From Bacteroidales bacterium (GTDB lineage: Bacteria > Bacteroidota > Bacteroidia > Bacteroidales > UBA7960), in NCBI GenBank assembly GCA_007128045.1, contig SKYG01000070.1:1-6805 (forward strand): a DNA stretch of 6,805 nt. The letters are read 5' to 3'. Below the pieces are notes generated by a model that was given only the letters and a program-made list of their open reading frames with translations, ran no database searches and had not been told where the DNA came from. A program made the translations under genes and the position numbers. Positions 1 through 6,703 of the stretch are shown piece by piece (position 1 is the first letter of the stretch; each line of letters starts with the position of its first letter).

Positions 1-8
1 ACACCATC

Positions 9-728
9 ATGGAAATCATTCATATTGAAAACCTGATCAAGCGCTTCCCGATGGGCAAGGGGGAGTTTACAGCCCTCAGAGGCATAGACCTTTCGCTTGA
101 ACAGGGCGAATTTGCAGGACTTATAGGCCCCAGCGGATCAGGGAAAAGCACCTTGCTTAACATTGTTGGCTCGCTCGATGCACCTAGTGAAGGGACTGTC
201 AATGTTTTGGGAAAATCCATCGGATCCCTCAACGCCCGTGAAGCTGCAAAACTGCGCAAGGAAAGCCTGGGGTTCATCTTTCAAAGCTATAACCTCCTAC
301 AGGTACATACGGTATTTGAAAATGTAGAATTCCCCTTGCTCTTACTTAATTACAACGCGGGTGAACGCAAAAAAATGGTATTGGACGCCCTGGAGTGGGT
401 TGGTCTTACCGACAAAATAAAGTCAAAACCACCCCAACTATCTGGGGGTGAATGTCAGCGGGTAGCCATTGCCAGGGCCATGGTGAAACGGCCATCATTG
501 GTGCTGGCCGATGAACCCACCGCAAACCTGGATGCCAAAAACTCGCACAACATTTTGCAAACCATGGAAAAGCTTAACAAAGAGCTGAAAACTACCTTTC
601 TTTTTGCCACACACGACGACAAGGTGATCAATTACCTGCGAAGAAAAATATACCTATTGGATGGCAGAGTAGATAAAGATGAAATCATTTCACCCATAAA
701 AAATCAAAGCCATGAAGCTCGCTATTAA
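9..728 (+). CDS. ABC transporter ATP-binding protein (LolD/MacB-type export ATPase)
   Basis: This 239-residue protein is the cytoplasmic ATPase that powers the export complex formed with the two downstream permeases. All nucleotide-binding motifs are visible: Walker A GPSGSGKST (residues 40-48), Q-loop glutamine in FQSYNLL (91-97), ABC signature LSGGECQ (144-150), Walker B VLADEP with catalytic Glu169, D-loop ANLDA (172-176) and switch His202 in ATHDD. The signature has Cys where Gln or Glu is more usual, which should not matter. The length is normal for the LolD/MacB/FtsE group, which works with FtsX-like permeases on lipoproteins, lipids or peptides at the inner membrane rather than pumping solutes through a channel. 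The start at 9 fits the family N-terminus (IIHIENLIKRF); the upstream promoter lies outside the window. The gene overlaps the next by 17 bp. Family assignment is secure, but the cargo cannot be read from this subunit. Confidence 0.95.
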   Translation: MEIIHIENLIKRFPMGKGEFTALRGIDLSLEQGEFAGLIGPSGSGKSTLLNIVGSLDAPSEGTVNVLGKSIGSLNAREAAKLRKESLGFIFQSYNLLQVHTVFENVEFPLLLLNYNAGERKKMVLDALEWVGLTDKIKSKPPQLSGGECQRVAIARAMVKRPSLVLADEPTANLDAKNSHNILQTMEKLNKELKTTFLFATHDDKVINYLRRKIYLLDGRVDKDEIISPIKNQSHEARY

Positions 729-1887
729 ACTGGCCTATCGCAACCTGATCGGCGCGGGGCTGCGTACCTGGCTCAATGTGTTGGTTTTGTCCTTTTCATT
801 CGTTATCATCATCTGGCTCAATGGCGTCATGAAAGGCTGGGATTACCAGGCCAAGAATGACATGACCCATTACGAAATAGGCGCTGGTCAATACTGGCAT
901 CAGGACTATGACCCTTTCGATCCGTTTACCCTGGCCGAAAGCCACGCACCCGTTCCGGCAGCATTCAAGAAAGAGATTGATAACGGGAACATGATCGCCA
1001 TCCTGAAGGTACAGGGAAGCATCTTCCCGCAAGGCCGTATGCTTCCTGTCGTCTTAAGAGGCATAGATCCGAAGCAAGGCATTCTTAAGATTCCTACCCA
1101 CCAACTTGATACAGTTACTGATGCCATCCCTGCCATTATCGGAGGCATGATGGCTCAAAGCGCAAAACTAAAAAAGGGTGACAGGGTCATCATCCGCTGG
1201 CGCGACGACAATGGCACCTTCGATGCCACAGAGATTCTTATTTCGGAAATTTTCTCGTCGAACGTCCCTTCAGCCGAGGCCAATCAAGTATACCTGTCAA
1301 TGAAAACACTGCAGGACATGATGCTCCTTCCGGAACATGCTACCATCCTCACCTTTGCCGATGCCCATGAACCGCGGCCTGACATCAGTGGCTGGGTACA
1401 CAAACCCAGGCATGTGCTAACCAAACAAGTTGACGACATGATCAAAACCAAAACTGCAGGCCAATCTATCATGTACGGGATTTTACTGTTACTGGCCATG
1501 TTGGCTATCTTTGACACCCAGGTTTTGTCGATCTTCCGCCGGCAAAAAGAGATAGGTACCTATGTAGCCCTCGGATATACCCGTAAAGAAGTGGTCATGC
1601 TCTTCACCGTTGAAGGCTCCATGCATGCCGTACTCGCAGCCATGGCGGCCACCATATATGGGTTGCCCTTCCTGTTGTGGCAAGCAAAAGTAGGCTGGAC
1701 CATGCCCATAGACACCAGTCAGTTTGGAATGGCTATTGCACAAACCCTTTATCCCGTGTATACCGTAGGATTGGTACTTACCACCGTTTTACTGGTAACC
1801 CTGACAACCGCCGTGGTGAGTTACCTCCCATCGCGAAAAATTGCAAAAATGAATCCAACAGAAGCTTTAAGAGGAAAACTACAATGA
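712..1887 (+). CDS. FtsX/MacB-type ABC transporter permease, first subunit
   Basis: This 391-residue inner-membrane permease is half of a presumed heterodimer with the next gene product. Hydrophobicity by eye gives the FtsX/MacB layout: one N-terminal membrane segment (about 20-40), a periplasmic domain (about 41-248), then three C-terminal segments (about 251-274, 298-322 and 346-371). The cytoplasmic coupling region RRQKEIGTYVALGYTRKEV (277-295) is the classic FtsX-domain stretch that contacts the ATPase. The C-terminus, LPSRKIAKMNPTEALRGK, is the typical ending of MacB/LolC-like permeases. The start at 712 lies inside the ATPase gene and has no clear ribosome binding site, which suggests translational coupling. 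The gene ends in an ATGA overlap with the second permease. Family confidence is high; the identity of the substrate is unknown. Confidence 0.92.
   Translation: MKLAIKLAYRNLIGAGLRTWLNVLVLSFSFVIIIWLNGVMKGWDYQAKNDMTHYEIGAGQYWHQDYDPFDPFTLAESHAPVPAAFKKEIDNGNMIAILKVQGSIFPQGRMLPVVLRGIDPKQGILKIPTHQLDTVTDAIPAIIGGMMAQSAKLKKGDRVIIRWRDDNGTFDATEILISEIFSSNVPSAEANQVYLSMKTLQDMMLLPEHATILTFADAHEPRPDISGWVHKPRHVLTKQVDDMIKTKTAGQSIMYGILLLLAMLAIFDTQVLSIFRRQKEIGTYVALGYTRKEVVMLFTVEGSMHAVLAAMAATIYGLPFLLWQAKVGWTMPIDTSQFGMAIAQTLYPVYTVGLVLTTVLLVTLTTAVVSYLPSRKIAKMNPTEALRGKLQ
1870..1876 (+). promoter_or_regulatory. Ribosome binding site for the second permease
   Basis: The purine stretch AGAGGAA sits about 7-8 bases before the ATG at 1884. 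It is the clearest Shine-Dalgarno-like sequence in the operon. It supports a start at 1884 rather than the much earlier in-frame ATG at 1677, which lies deep inside the first permease gene and would add 69 residues unlike any FtsX permease. Confidence 0.6.
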
Positions 1888-3158
1888 TAAAATTCTTATT
1901 AAAAGGATTATTGCGCGACAAAAGCCGCAGCCGAATGCCGGTTATCGTAGTGGCCATAGGGGTTACCCTGACCGTGTTTATGCATGCCTATATAACAGGT
2001 TTTATGGGTGACACCATGGAGATGAATGCACGATTTTCTTATGGCCATGTCACGGTGATGACCCGTGCCTATGCTGAAGAAGCTGAGATGAATCCCAACG
2101 ACCTGGCTATCCTGAACACACAGGAATTGCTGGATGAACTAAACACACAGTTCCCCGACATGGAGTGGGCCCCCCGCATTGTTTTTGGCGGATTGGTGGA
2201 TGTGCCTGATCAAACTGGAGAAACCCGGACACAAGGCCCTGCCATGGCTATGGGCGTTGATATGCTCTCACCAACTAGCAGGGAAATTGAACGACTGGGA
2301 TTGGAAAAATCACTGCGCAGCGGAACACTTCCCTCTTCATCAGGAGAAATTCTTATCAGCGATGAATTTGCTTTAAAACTGGGTGTTGAACCCGGCGATC
2401 AGGCAACCCTCATAGGCTCCACCATGGCGGGAGCCATGAGTATGGAAAATTTTATCATCGCCGGAACCATTTCATTTGGTATAGAACTTATGGACCGTGG
2501 AAGCATAATCGTTGACCTGGATGATGCCCGTATGGCCCTCGACATGTACGATGGTGCCGGCATGATCCTGGGATTTACCCCCGGCGGTTACTACAACAAC
2601 GATGAATCCATTGCAAGAGCAGCCTCATTTAACGAAACATACGCTGACTCAGACGATGAGTTTGCTCCCGTGATGAAGGCACTCGGACAACAGGGAATGA
2701 TGGGGCCCTACGTTGAGCTTACAGAAGTATGGTCTGTGCTGATAAGCCTCATCTTCATTCTGGCCATGTCACTAGTTTTGTGGAATTCAGGATTGCTGGG
2801 CGGATTGAGAAGGTATGGTGAAATAGGTGTTCGCCTGGCAATGGGAGAAGAAAAACGCCATGTTTACGGAAGCATGATCATTGAATCAGTATTTATTGGG
2901 TTGACCGGCTCCGTGATTGGAACCGTAGTCGGACTGTCGTTTGCATGGATCATCCAGGTTTATGGGATAGATATTTCCGGGATGATGGAAGGAGCATCCA
3001 TCATGATGCCTTCCGAGATTCGCACCCGCATTACCCCGCCCGACTATTACCTGGGCTTTATACCCGGGGTTTTCTCTACTGTTTTGGGCACTGCCCTGGC
3101 AGGAATAAGCATCTACAAAAGACAAACCGCCAAATTATTCAAAGAACTGGAAGCCTGA
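1884..3158 (+). CDS. FtsX/MacB-type ABC transporter permease, second subunit
   Basis: This 424-residue protein is the second permease. From MIKFLLKGLLRDKSRSRMP it shows a short basic cytoplasmic N-terminus, membrane segment 1 (about 18-40), a large periplasmic domain (about 41-280), then three membrane segments (about 281-302, 330-358 and 387-412). The periplasmic part contains a MacB-core-like stretch SGEILISDEFALKLGVEPGD (153-172). The ATPase-coupling loop RRYGEIGVRLAMGEEKRHV (309-327) is well conserved. Unlike the first permease it lacks the terminal NPxEALR motif and ends KRQTAKLFKELEA, so the two subunits are not recent duplicates. The start is chosen from the ATGA overlap with the upstream stop, the AGAGGAA ahead of it and the family N-terminus. 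The reading frame stays open further upstream to 1677, but only as a shadow of the neighbouring gene. Family confidence is high; cargo is unknown. Confidence 0.92.
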   Translation: MIKFLLKGLLRDKSRSRMPVIVVAIGVTLTVFMHAYITGFMGDTMEMNARFSYGHVTVMTRAYAEEAEMNPNDLAILNTQELLDELNTQFPDMEWAPRIVFGGLVDVPDQTGETRTQGPAMAMGVDMLSPTSREIERLGLEKSLRSGTLPSSSGEILISDEFALKLGVEPGDQATLIGSTMAGAMSMENFIIAGTISFGIELMDRGSIIVDLDDARMALDMYDGAGMILGFTPGGYYNNDESIARAASFNETYADSDDEFAPVMKALGQQGMMGPYVELTEVWSVLISLIFILAMSLVLWNSGLLGGLRRYGEIGVRLAMGEEKRHVYGSMIIESVFIGLTGSVIGTVVGLSFAWIIQVYGIDISGMMEGASIMMPSEIRTRITPPDYYLGFIPGVFSTVLGTALAGISIYKRQTAKLFKELEA

Positions 3159-3185
3159 TACAACAATTAGACAAATTATAAAAAT

Positions 3186-3920
3186 ATGAAAAAAACATGG
3201 CTATTACTATTGGCATTTATAAACACAACAACCTTTAGTCAACCCAATGCAAATGCCCTACTTGAAAAGGTTGACGAGAACATGGCATCAGAAAACCGCA
3301 TCTCTGAGTCGACCATGATCATTCATGGCCGGCGCGACAGCCGTACCATTACAGCCCGAACCTGGTCAGTGGGTACAGAGAAGTCTTTCACCGAATACCT
3401 GTCACCCGCTCGGGAGCAAGGTACGAAAATGCTAAAACTCGAAGACCAATTGTGGATCTATTCCCCTTCAACAGACCGCACCATCCAGATTTCAGGGCAC
3501 ATGTTGCGACAGTCGGTTATGGGCTCTGACCTCTCATACGAAGATATGATGGACACTCGCAAACTCACAGATGTTTATGATGCACGCCTGGAAGGCGAAG
3601 AGACCATTGGCGGCCGCCCAACCTGGGTGGTGCATTTGCAGGCCCGCGTGGACGATATCGCTTATCACTCACGAAAGATCTGGATCGACACCGAAAGGTA
3701 TGTCCCCCTAAAAGAGGAATTATTTGCCAAAAGCGGTCAGCTGCTCAAACAAACTACCTTTTCTGAGGTAAAACAGATCGATGGACGGTGGTTTCCCACT
3801 GCCATGCGATTCAAGGACATGCTAAAGCAAGGCGATGGCACCGAGTTTATAATCACCAGCATCCAGTTCAACCAGGACATCCCCGAGCATATGTTTACCA
3901 AGGCGGTTTTAAGAAGGTAG
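3186..3920 (+). CDS. Outer membrane lipoprotein-sorting protein (LolA-like fold), secreted
   Basis: This 244-residue protein starts with a signal peptide (KK, then a hydrophobic stretch 4-11, with probable cleavage near FS|QP at 18-19). It has no lipobox cysteine, so it is expected to be soluble in the periplasm. The family block lies at 76-122: REQGTKMLKLEDQLWIYSP, then DRTIQISGHMLRQSVMGSDL and SYEDMM. This 'GTKMLKL...LWIY.P......GSDLSYEDM' pattern is characteristic of proteins annotated as outer membrane lipoprotein-sorting protein, whose beta-sheet fold resembles LolA/LolB and binds acyl chains. IDTERYVPLKEELF (167-180) is the usual second signature. It lies 27 bp after the second permease on the same strand, with an A-rich leader and no Shine-Dalgarno sequence. 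Inference: it accepts or presents the hydrophobic cargo moved by the ABC complex. Lipoprotein transport itself has not been shown for most of this family. Confidence 0.88.
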   Translation: MKKTWLLLLAFINTTTFSQPNANALLEKVDENMASENRISESTMIIHGRRDSRTITARTWSVGTEKSFTEYLSPAREQGTKMLKLEDQLWIYSPSTDRTIQISGHMLRQSVMGSDLSYEDMMDTRKLTDVYDARLEGEETIGGRPTWVVHLQARVDDIAYHSRKIWIDTERYVPLKEELFAKSGQLLKQTTFSEVKQIDGRWFPTAMRFKDMLKQGDGTEFIITSIQFNQDIPEHMFTKAVLRR

Positions 3921-3922
3921 CT

Positions 3923-3946
3923 GATTGGGGTCCCCTGCCCCTGATC
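3923..3946 (+). terminator. Possible hairpin just after the ABC operon
   Basis: The arms GAT.GGGG (3923-3930) and CCCC..ATC (3938-3946) can pair around a 7-base loop TCCCCTG, with a one/two-base internal bulge. The hairpin begins three bases after the stop codon of the LolA-like gene, the right place for transcription to end or for 3'-end protection. No T-tract follows, so intrinsic termination is doubtful. The upper part is also a perfect 9-base GGGGTCCCC sequence. Confidence 0.25.
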
Positions 3947-3994
3947 CTTAGGAAAATATCCCCGATCATTGTGTACTCCGCCCTGAATGGCTCC

Positions 3995-4008
3995 TGGAAT
4001 TAATTCCA
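3995..4008. repeat. 14-bp perfect palindrome TGGAATTAATTCCA
   Basis: TGGAATTAATTCCA equals its own reverse complement. It lies in the non-coding gap between the convergent units. It could be a protein-binding site or chance; nothing nearby suggests which protein would use it. Confidence 0.3.
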
Positions 4009-4324
4009 TTCTTCGGTCTTCGCATTCATCCCTGCAAATAACAGGTTTATTATCTTAAGAATCACCCTCATCTTCTTTGGGTTTTACCTTTTTCATGCCG
4101 GGAATACCTTTGTCCTGTCAATTCAAATTTTTTATTCACAGACAAAGAAAACTATCATGAAATAAGCATGTGAACTATCGTACACACCCGGGAAGATGTT
4201 CAAACATGCGATTCCATCTGACCGAAATATTAAAATAATGAACAGATGAAACTATTTGTTATGTCAATGTCTTTCTGATACCCCCGAAAAGGAAATTAGA
4301 TTTCTACAGTTTTTTGGTGTGAAA

Positions 4325-5035
4325 TCACATTTCAAGAAGATAGTTCATGGCAAGCCCGGTAATCATCGCCAGCCCTATACTGAGCAAGGTGCCAATCAGA
4401 AAATACTCTGTAAGCTTACGATCGGGATGACCCTTAATATCTGCAAAACGGAATATAGATTTGGCAGCAATAAGAAACCCGATCCCTTCCCAACGGCCCA
4501 TAATCACAAAGGCCAAAATAAAAAGCCTTTCCAGCATGCCTATGTAACTTCCTGCATTTTGCAGACTATCATCGTTTGGTACTTTGGCAGCTTCGTACCA
4601 GCGGGAAACAAGTATGCGGATCATCACCGAAGCGGGCATGGATACAAAAACGATCCCGGATGTGAATATTAGAAATTCAGCACTCTGAAAAAAAACCAGT
4701 GGTACTTTCGTATCCTGCCACCAAATAGTTATACCTGCCAGAACCAGCAAATGCAATAACTGATCAAGCAGAAAGAAAACCACATTATTGTTTTTGGGCG
4801 GAAGAAATAACCTGATAATATCGATCAAAAGATGTGTGCCAATAATTATAAGGGCCGGCAGCCAAAAATTCAAATCCCATACAAACAGCATTACCAGTGC
4901 ACCATGCAGCAAAACATGCAGATATAAATGAGCAGATCTGAGTTTTTTCTTTTGCTTACTCTTTACCCAGGCATTTGATTGAAACACAAAATCGCCGAGT
5001 ATATGCGCCAAAAATAGTTGCAGAAACAAGATCAT
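4325..5035 (-). CDS. DUF3307 family polytopic membrane protein
   Basis: This 236-residue protein is strongly hydrophobic, with about six to seven likely membrane segments (roughly 1-18, 40-52, 57-76, 86-106, 118-138, 165-190 and 210-232). The N-terminus LQLFLAHILGDFVFQS (5-20) carries the His/Gly-Asp-Phe signature of DUF3307. Further conserved-looking positions are LYLHVLLHG (37-45, two histidines), GTHLLIDIIR (66-75) and DQLLHL (91-96). These His/Asp residues within or next to membrane segments could bind a metal or carry protons, which is inference. The C-terminal half has the typical run GSYIGMLERLFIL (162-174), IGFLIAAKSIFRFADIK (185-201) and EYFLIGTLLS (210-219). The function of the family is not established. 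It overlaps the SatD-like gene by ATGA and is presumably cotranscribed and translationally coupled, since no Shine-Dalgarno sequence is visible. The length is that of an intact member. Confidence 0.85.
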   Translation of the reverse strand: MILFLQLFLAHILGDFVFQSNAWVKSKQKKKLRSAHLYLHVLLHGALVMLFVWDLNFWLPALIIIGTHLLIDIIRLFLPPKNNNVVFFLLDQLLHLLVLAGITIWWQDTKVPLVFFQSAEFLIFTSGIVFVSMPASVMIRILVSRWYEAAKVPNDDSLQNAGSYIGMLERLFILAFVIMGRWEGIGFLIAAKSIFRFADIKGHPDRKLTEYFLIGTLLSIGLAMITGLAMNYLLEM

Positions 5036-5652
5036 ACTTTTAATTTTTGGTTAATCATCTCGCGATACAGGACTTCCAGTTCCATGATTTCATCATAGTA
5101 GGCCCTTTTCTGGCGAGCACTTACAGAAGACTGGCTTATGCTCAGCTTTTTGGCAAGTTGCACCTGGGTCAGCTGAGGTGAATTCATGCGTATGGCTACA
5201 AATTCGGCAGACATACGGCTCCAGGAATCAATAGCAATCAATGCGAGGCGAATACTCACGTTGAGTTGCCTGTTAATATCAGGCCAGGGGGTTTCAAGGG
5301 CAAGTGAGATCTTCTCCTTCTTCAGGTTTTCATACCTTTCACCTGAGAATATAAATGCCTCACCATTGCTCTCGGTAATGCGGGATGCAGCATAATCTTT
5401 ATTGCCTATTCCAATGGCCATCCTTGCCCCTACTCCTGCTTTGTTTCTTACCAGGGCTTTTATCCTGAGTGCTACCCAAAGAGCATCTGCCGGATCGATC
5501 ACCTCCAGCTGAAAAGCATCGCCCCGGTAGATATCCCATACGGATGGATGAGGCCCTACCTGCTCAAAAAGAGTTTTGAGTGGTTCCATCCAGGTATCTG
5601 GATCCTTTATCTTGCGTGAATTGATGATATCACCTGTAATAATACTCGTCAT
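5032..5652 (-). CDS. SatD family protein with C-terminal helix-turn-helix
   Basis: This 206-residue soluble protein resembles SatD, named from the Streptococcus mutans sat (secretion and acid tolerance) locus. Visible motifs are ITGDIINSR (5-13), IYRGDAFQLEV (41-51), VGARMAIGIG (74-83) and SNGEAFIFSGERYENL (95-110). The spacing of an N-terminal Asp, a GD-F turn, a hydrophobic strand ending GIG and a later SG-G-A-like loop recalls the nucleotide-cyclase (class III/GGDEF) fold; this is my inference, not an established activity. The C-terminus (about 160-183, LTQVQLAKKLSISQSSVSAR) is a helix-turn-helix of the kind that binds DNA, so the protein is probably a ligand-sensing regulator, perhaps of its own operon. 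The next gene, a DUF3307 membrane protein, overlaps by 4 bp. A strong candidate promoter and operator lies directly before the start. The start at 5652 is fixed by the conserved N-terminal motif. Confidence 0.88.
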   Translation of the reverse strand: MTSIITGDIINSRKIKDPDTWMEPLKTLFEQVGPHPSVWDIYRGDAFQLEVIDPADALWVALRIKALVRNKAGVGARMAIGIGNKDYAASRITESNGEAFIFSGERYENLKKEKISLALETPWPDINRQLNVSIRLALIAIDSWSRMSAEFVAIRMNSPQLTQVQLAKKLSISQSSVSARQKRAYYDEIMELEVLYREMINQKLKV

Positions 5653-5656
5653 GGTG

Positions 5657-5685
5657 CAAATATAGTTATTTTTATCAATAACTAA
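5657..5685 (-). promoter_or_regulatory. Bacteroidota-type promoter of the satD-like/DUF3307 unit
   Basis: On the minus strand TATATTTG (5664 down to 5657) matches the Bacteroidota -7 consensus TAnnTTTG exactly. A weak -33 candidate, TTA, lies about 18 bp upstream (5685-5683). Only CACC separates the -7 element from the ATG. Transcription normally starts roughly 5-7 bases after this element, so the mRNA should begin at or within a few bases of the start codon. That would give a leaderless or almost leaderless message. The -33 part is uncertain. Confidence 0.6.
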
Positions 5686-5697
5686 CTATATTTATCA
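5660..5697. promoter_or_regulatory. Candidate operator: inverted and direct repeats over the promoter
   Basis: On the plus strand ATATAGTTA (5660-5668) and TAACTATAT (5683-5691) form a perfect 9-bp inverted repeat with a 14-bp gap. Interleaved with it, TTTATCA occurs twice (5671-5677 and 5691-5697), exactly 20 bp apart, about two helical turns. One arm of the inverted repeat covers the TATATTTG element, so a bound protein would block RNA polymerase. The helix-turn-helix at the end of the adjacent SatD-like protein is the obvious candidate binder (inference). The region is AT-rich, which raises the chance of accidental repeats. Confidence 0.5.
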
Positions 5698-5922
5698 TTT
5701 AAAGAATATATTATATTATAGCCTTAAATGACGATATATATAAATATAGTCTTAAAAGCAAATGTTGAAATTCTCGAAATAATAATTTTCACTTTCAATC
5801 CTCAAAATTGCACCTTCATCATCATTCATTTTACACTTCATGCGGCGGTGGATAATTTTGTTCTGGTGATCATATTAGCCAATGCATTAAAAATTTCTCG
5901 CAAAGCGATGCACTGAGCGCCA
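5698..5922. other. AT-rich intergenic region, no gene supported
   Basis: This stretch lies between the divergent satD-like unit and the broken hydrolase. It starts with low-complexity AT sequence and an imperfect palindrome (5730-5751, outer arms GAC/GTC around ATATA runs), then becomes mixed sequence. A 62-codon open frame on the plus strand (5728-5916) is rich in Ile and Phe as expected for translated AT-rich DNA and has no ribosome binding site or family look, so it is not called. No RNA gene or N-terminal hydrolase sequence could be recognised here. Confidence 0.6.
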
Positions 5923-5950
5923 TTTCGACTTTCGACTTTCGACTTTTGAC
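5923..5950. repeat. Tandem 7-bp repeat, four units of TTTCGAC
   Basis: Three perfect TTTCGAC units (5923-5929, 5930-5936, 5937-5943) are followed by a one-mismatch unit TTTTGAC (5944-5950). The array ends exactly where recognisable hydrolase coding sequence begins. Short 7-bp tandem arrays of this type change copy number by slippage; 7 is not a multiple of 3, so each gain or loss would shift any frame read through it. Confidence 0.85.
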
Positions 5951-6703
5951 AAATTTAAACCCGGGCTAGAAGATTTCTTTACCGTCTGCTACTGGGAGCA
6001 GCGTGGTGGCGGATTATCCTATTCCCCTGAAATTACTTCTGAAAGTATGACCCTACAGCAACTTTCAGATGATGCCCTTGAAGTAACCAACTATTTGCGG
6101 GAACGGTTTGGCAAGGACAAGATCTACATGATGGCATGGTCGGGTGGAACCACCATTGCTTTACCTACTGTTTATAAGGCTCCGGAGCTTTTCCACGCCT
6201 ACATTGCCATAGCACAGATCACCAGGCAGCGAGAATCGGAGAGAATTGCCTACGACTATATGATTAATGAGTGCACTGAACTTAACGACCAACGATCAGT
6301 AAAGGCGTTGAAGAAGTTTAACCATCTGGCAGCGGAATCAGATTTGATCGCTTTTCACAACTCGGGCGCTCGCGACAACATAATGCATGAGCTGGGTATT
6401 GGCACCATGCGAAGCATGAAGTCAGTTTTTAAGGATATTTTCCTGCCTGTCTGGACATGCAGGGCTTATACGCTAAGGGAGAAATATATTATCTGGAAAT
6501 CGAAGCTAATGGTTCTGCCCAAAACAAACCTGAAAACCGAAACCCTCACCATTGATTTTTCTGAAGCATATTCCAAAATTGATGTTCCCATGTACTTTAT
6601 GTGCGGCAAGTACGATTTATTGTCTATTTATGATACCGAAAGTGCAATAATCCCTAAAATATTGCCTAGATTTTCAATTATTAAAAGACAAGCAGTTGGT
6701 TAA
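5951..6703 (+). pseudogene. Alpha/beta hydrolase (proline iminopeptidase-like), truncated at both ends
   Basis: The conceptual translation from 5951 gives family sequence at once: LEDFFTVCYWEQRGGGLSY (from about 5966), matching the 'WDQRGxGxS' block of proline iminopeptidase-like hydrolases. This lies well before the first ATG at 6047, so that ATG is not the true start. The frame is open back to a TAA at 5888 but has no ATG, GTG or TTG start there, and the upstream HGGPG oxyanion motif is missing, so the N-terminal part is lost. The nucleophile elbow AWSGGT keeps the Ser (codon 6140-6142), and FMCGKYD supplies the acid Asp. The frame stops at 6703 before the catalytic His, so the product could not form a triad. 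Between these ends the sequence is uninterrupted. Typical relatives have about 300 or more residues; about 250 codons remain here. An alternative is a short domain protein starting at 6047, which I consider unlikely. Confidence 0.75.

Larger units (their letters stand above)
3921..4324. other. Intergenic region between convergent genes, no gene seen
   Basis: About 400 bases separate the ABC operon end from the stop codon of the DUF3307 gene on the other strand. I find no convincing coding sequence in either direction. The region contains a GC-rich hairpin (3923-3946), a 14-bp palindrome (3995-4008) and a weak hairpin, GAAAT/ATTTC (4292-4304), that on the minus strand is followed by CCTTTT just past the DUF3307 stop. 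A tiny minus-strand reading frame (4055-4096, MKKVKPKEDEGDS) has the look of a charged protein tail but has no support as a gene. It could be the remnant of a lost gene end. Confidence 0.6.

Noticed and set aside
1677..1883. Extended N-terminus of the second permease starting at an ATG at 1677
   Set aside because: It lies entirely inside the first permease gene. The 69 extra residues are basic and not family-like, and a good ribosome binding site plus an ATGA overlap support the start at 1884.
4256..4672. 138-codon plus-strand open frame across the DUF3307 gene end
   Set aside because: It is antisense to the well-supported DUF3307 gene, and its product has no family character.
5838..5854. 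Possible remnant of the hydrolase HGGPG motif at CTTCATGCGGCGGTGG
   Set aside because: Reading it as LHGG needs an ad hoc two-base deletion, the flanking residues do not match the family, and a stop follows at once.
5728..5916. 62-codon open frame on the plus strand upstream of the hydrolase
   Set aside because: Composition is what translated AT-rich DNA gives. There is no ribosome binding site, no recognisable motif, and the frame differs from that of the hydrolase.
6047..6703. Intact small hydrolase starting at the ATG at 6047
   Set aside because: Clear family sequence continues in frame upstream to about 5966 (FTVCYWEQRG), so this ATG is internal. The product would also lack the oxyanion motif and the catalytic His.
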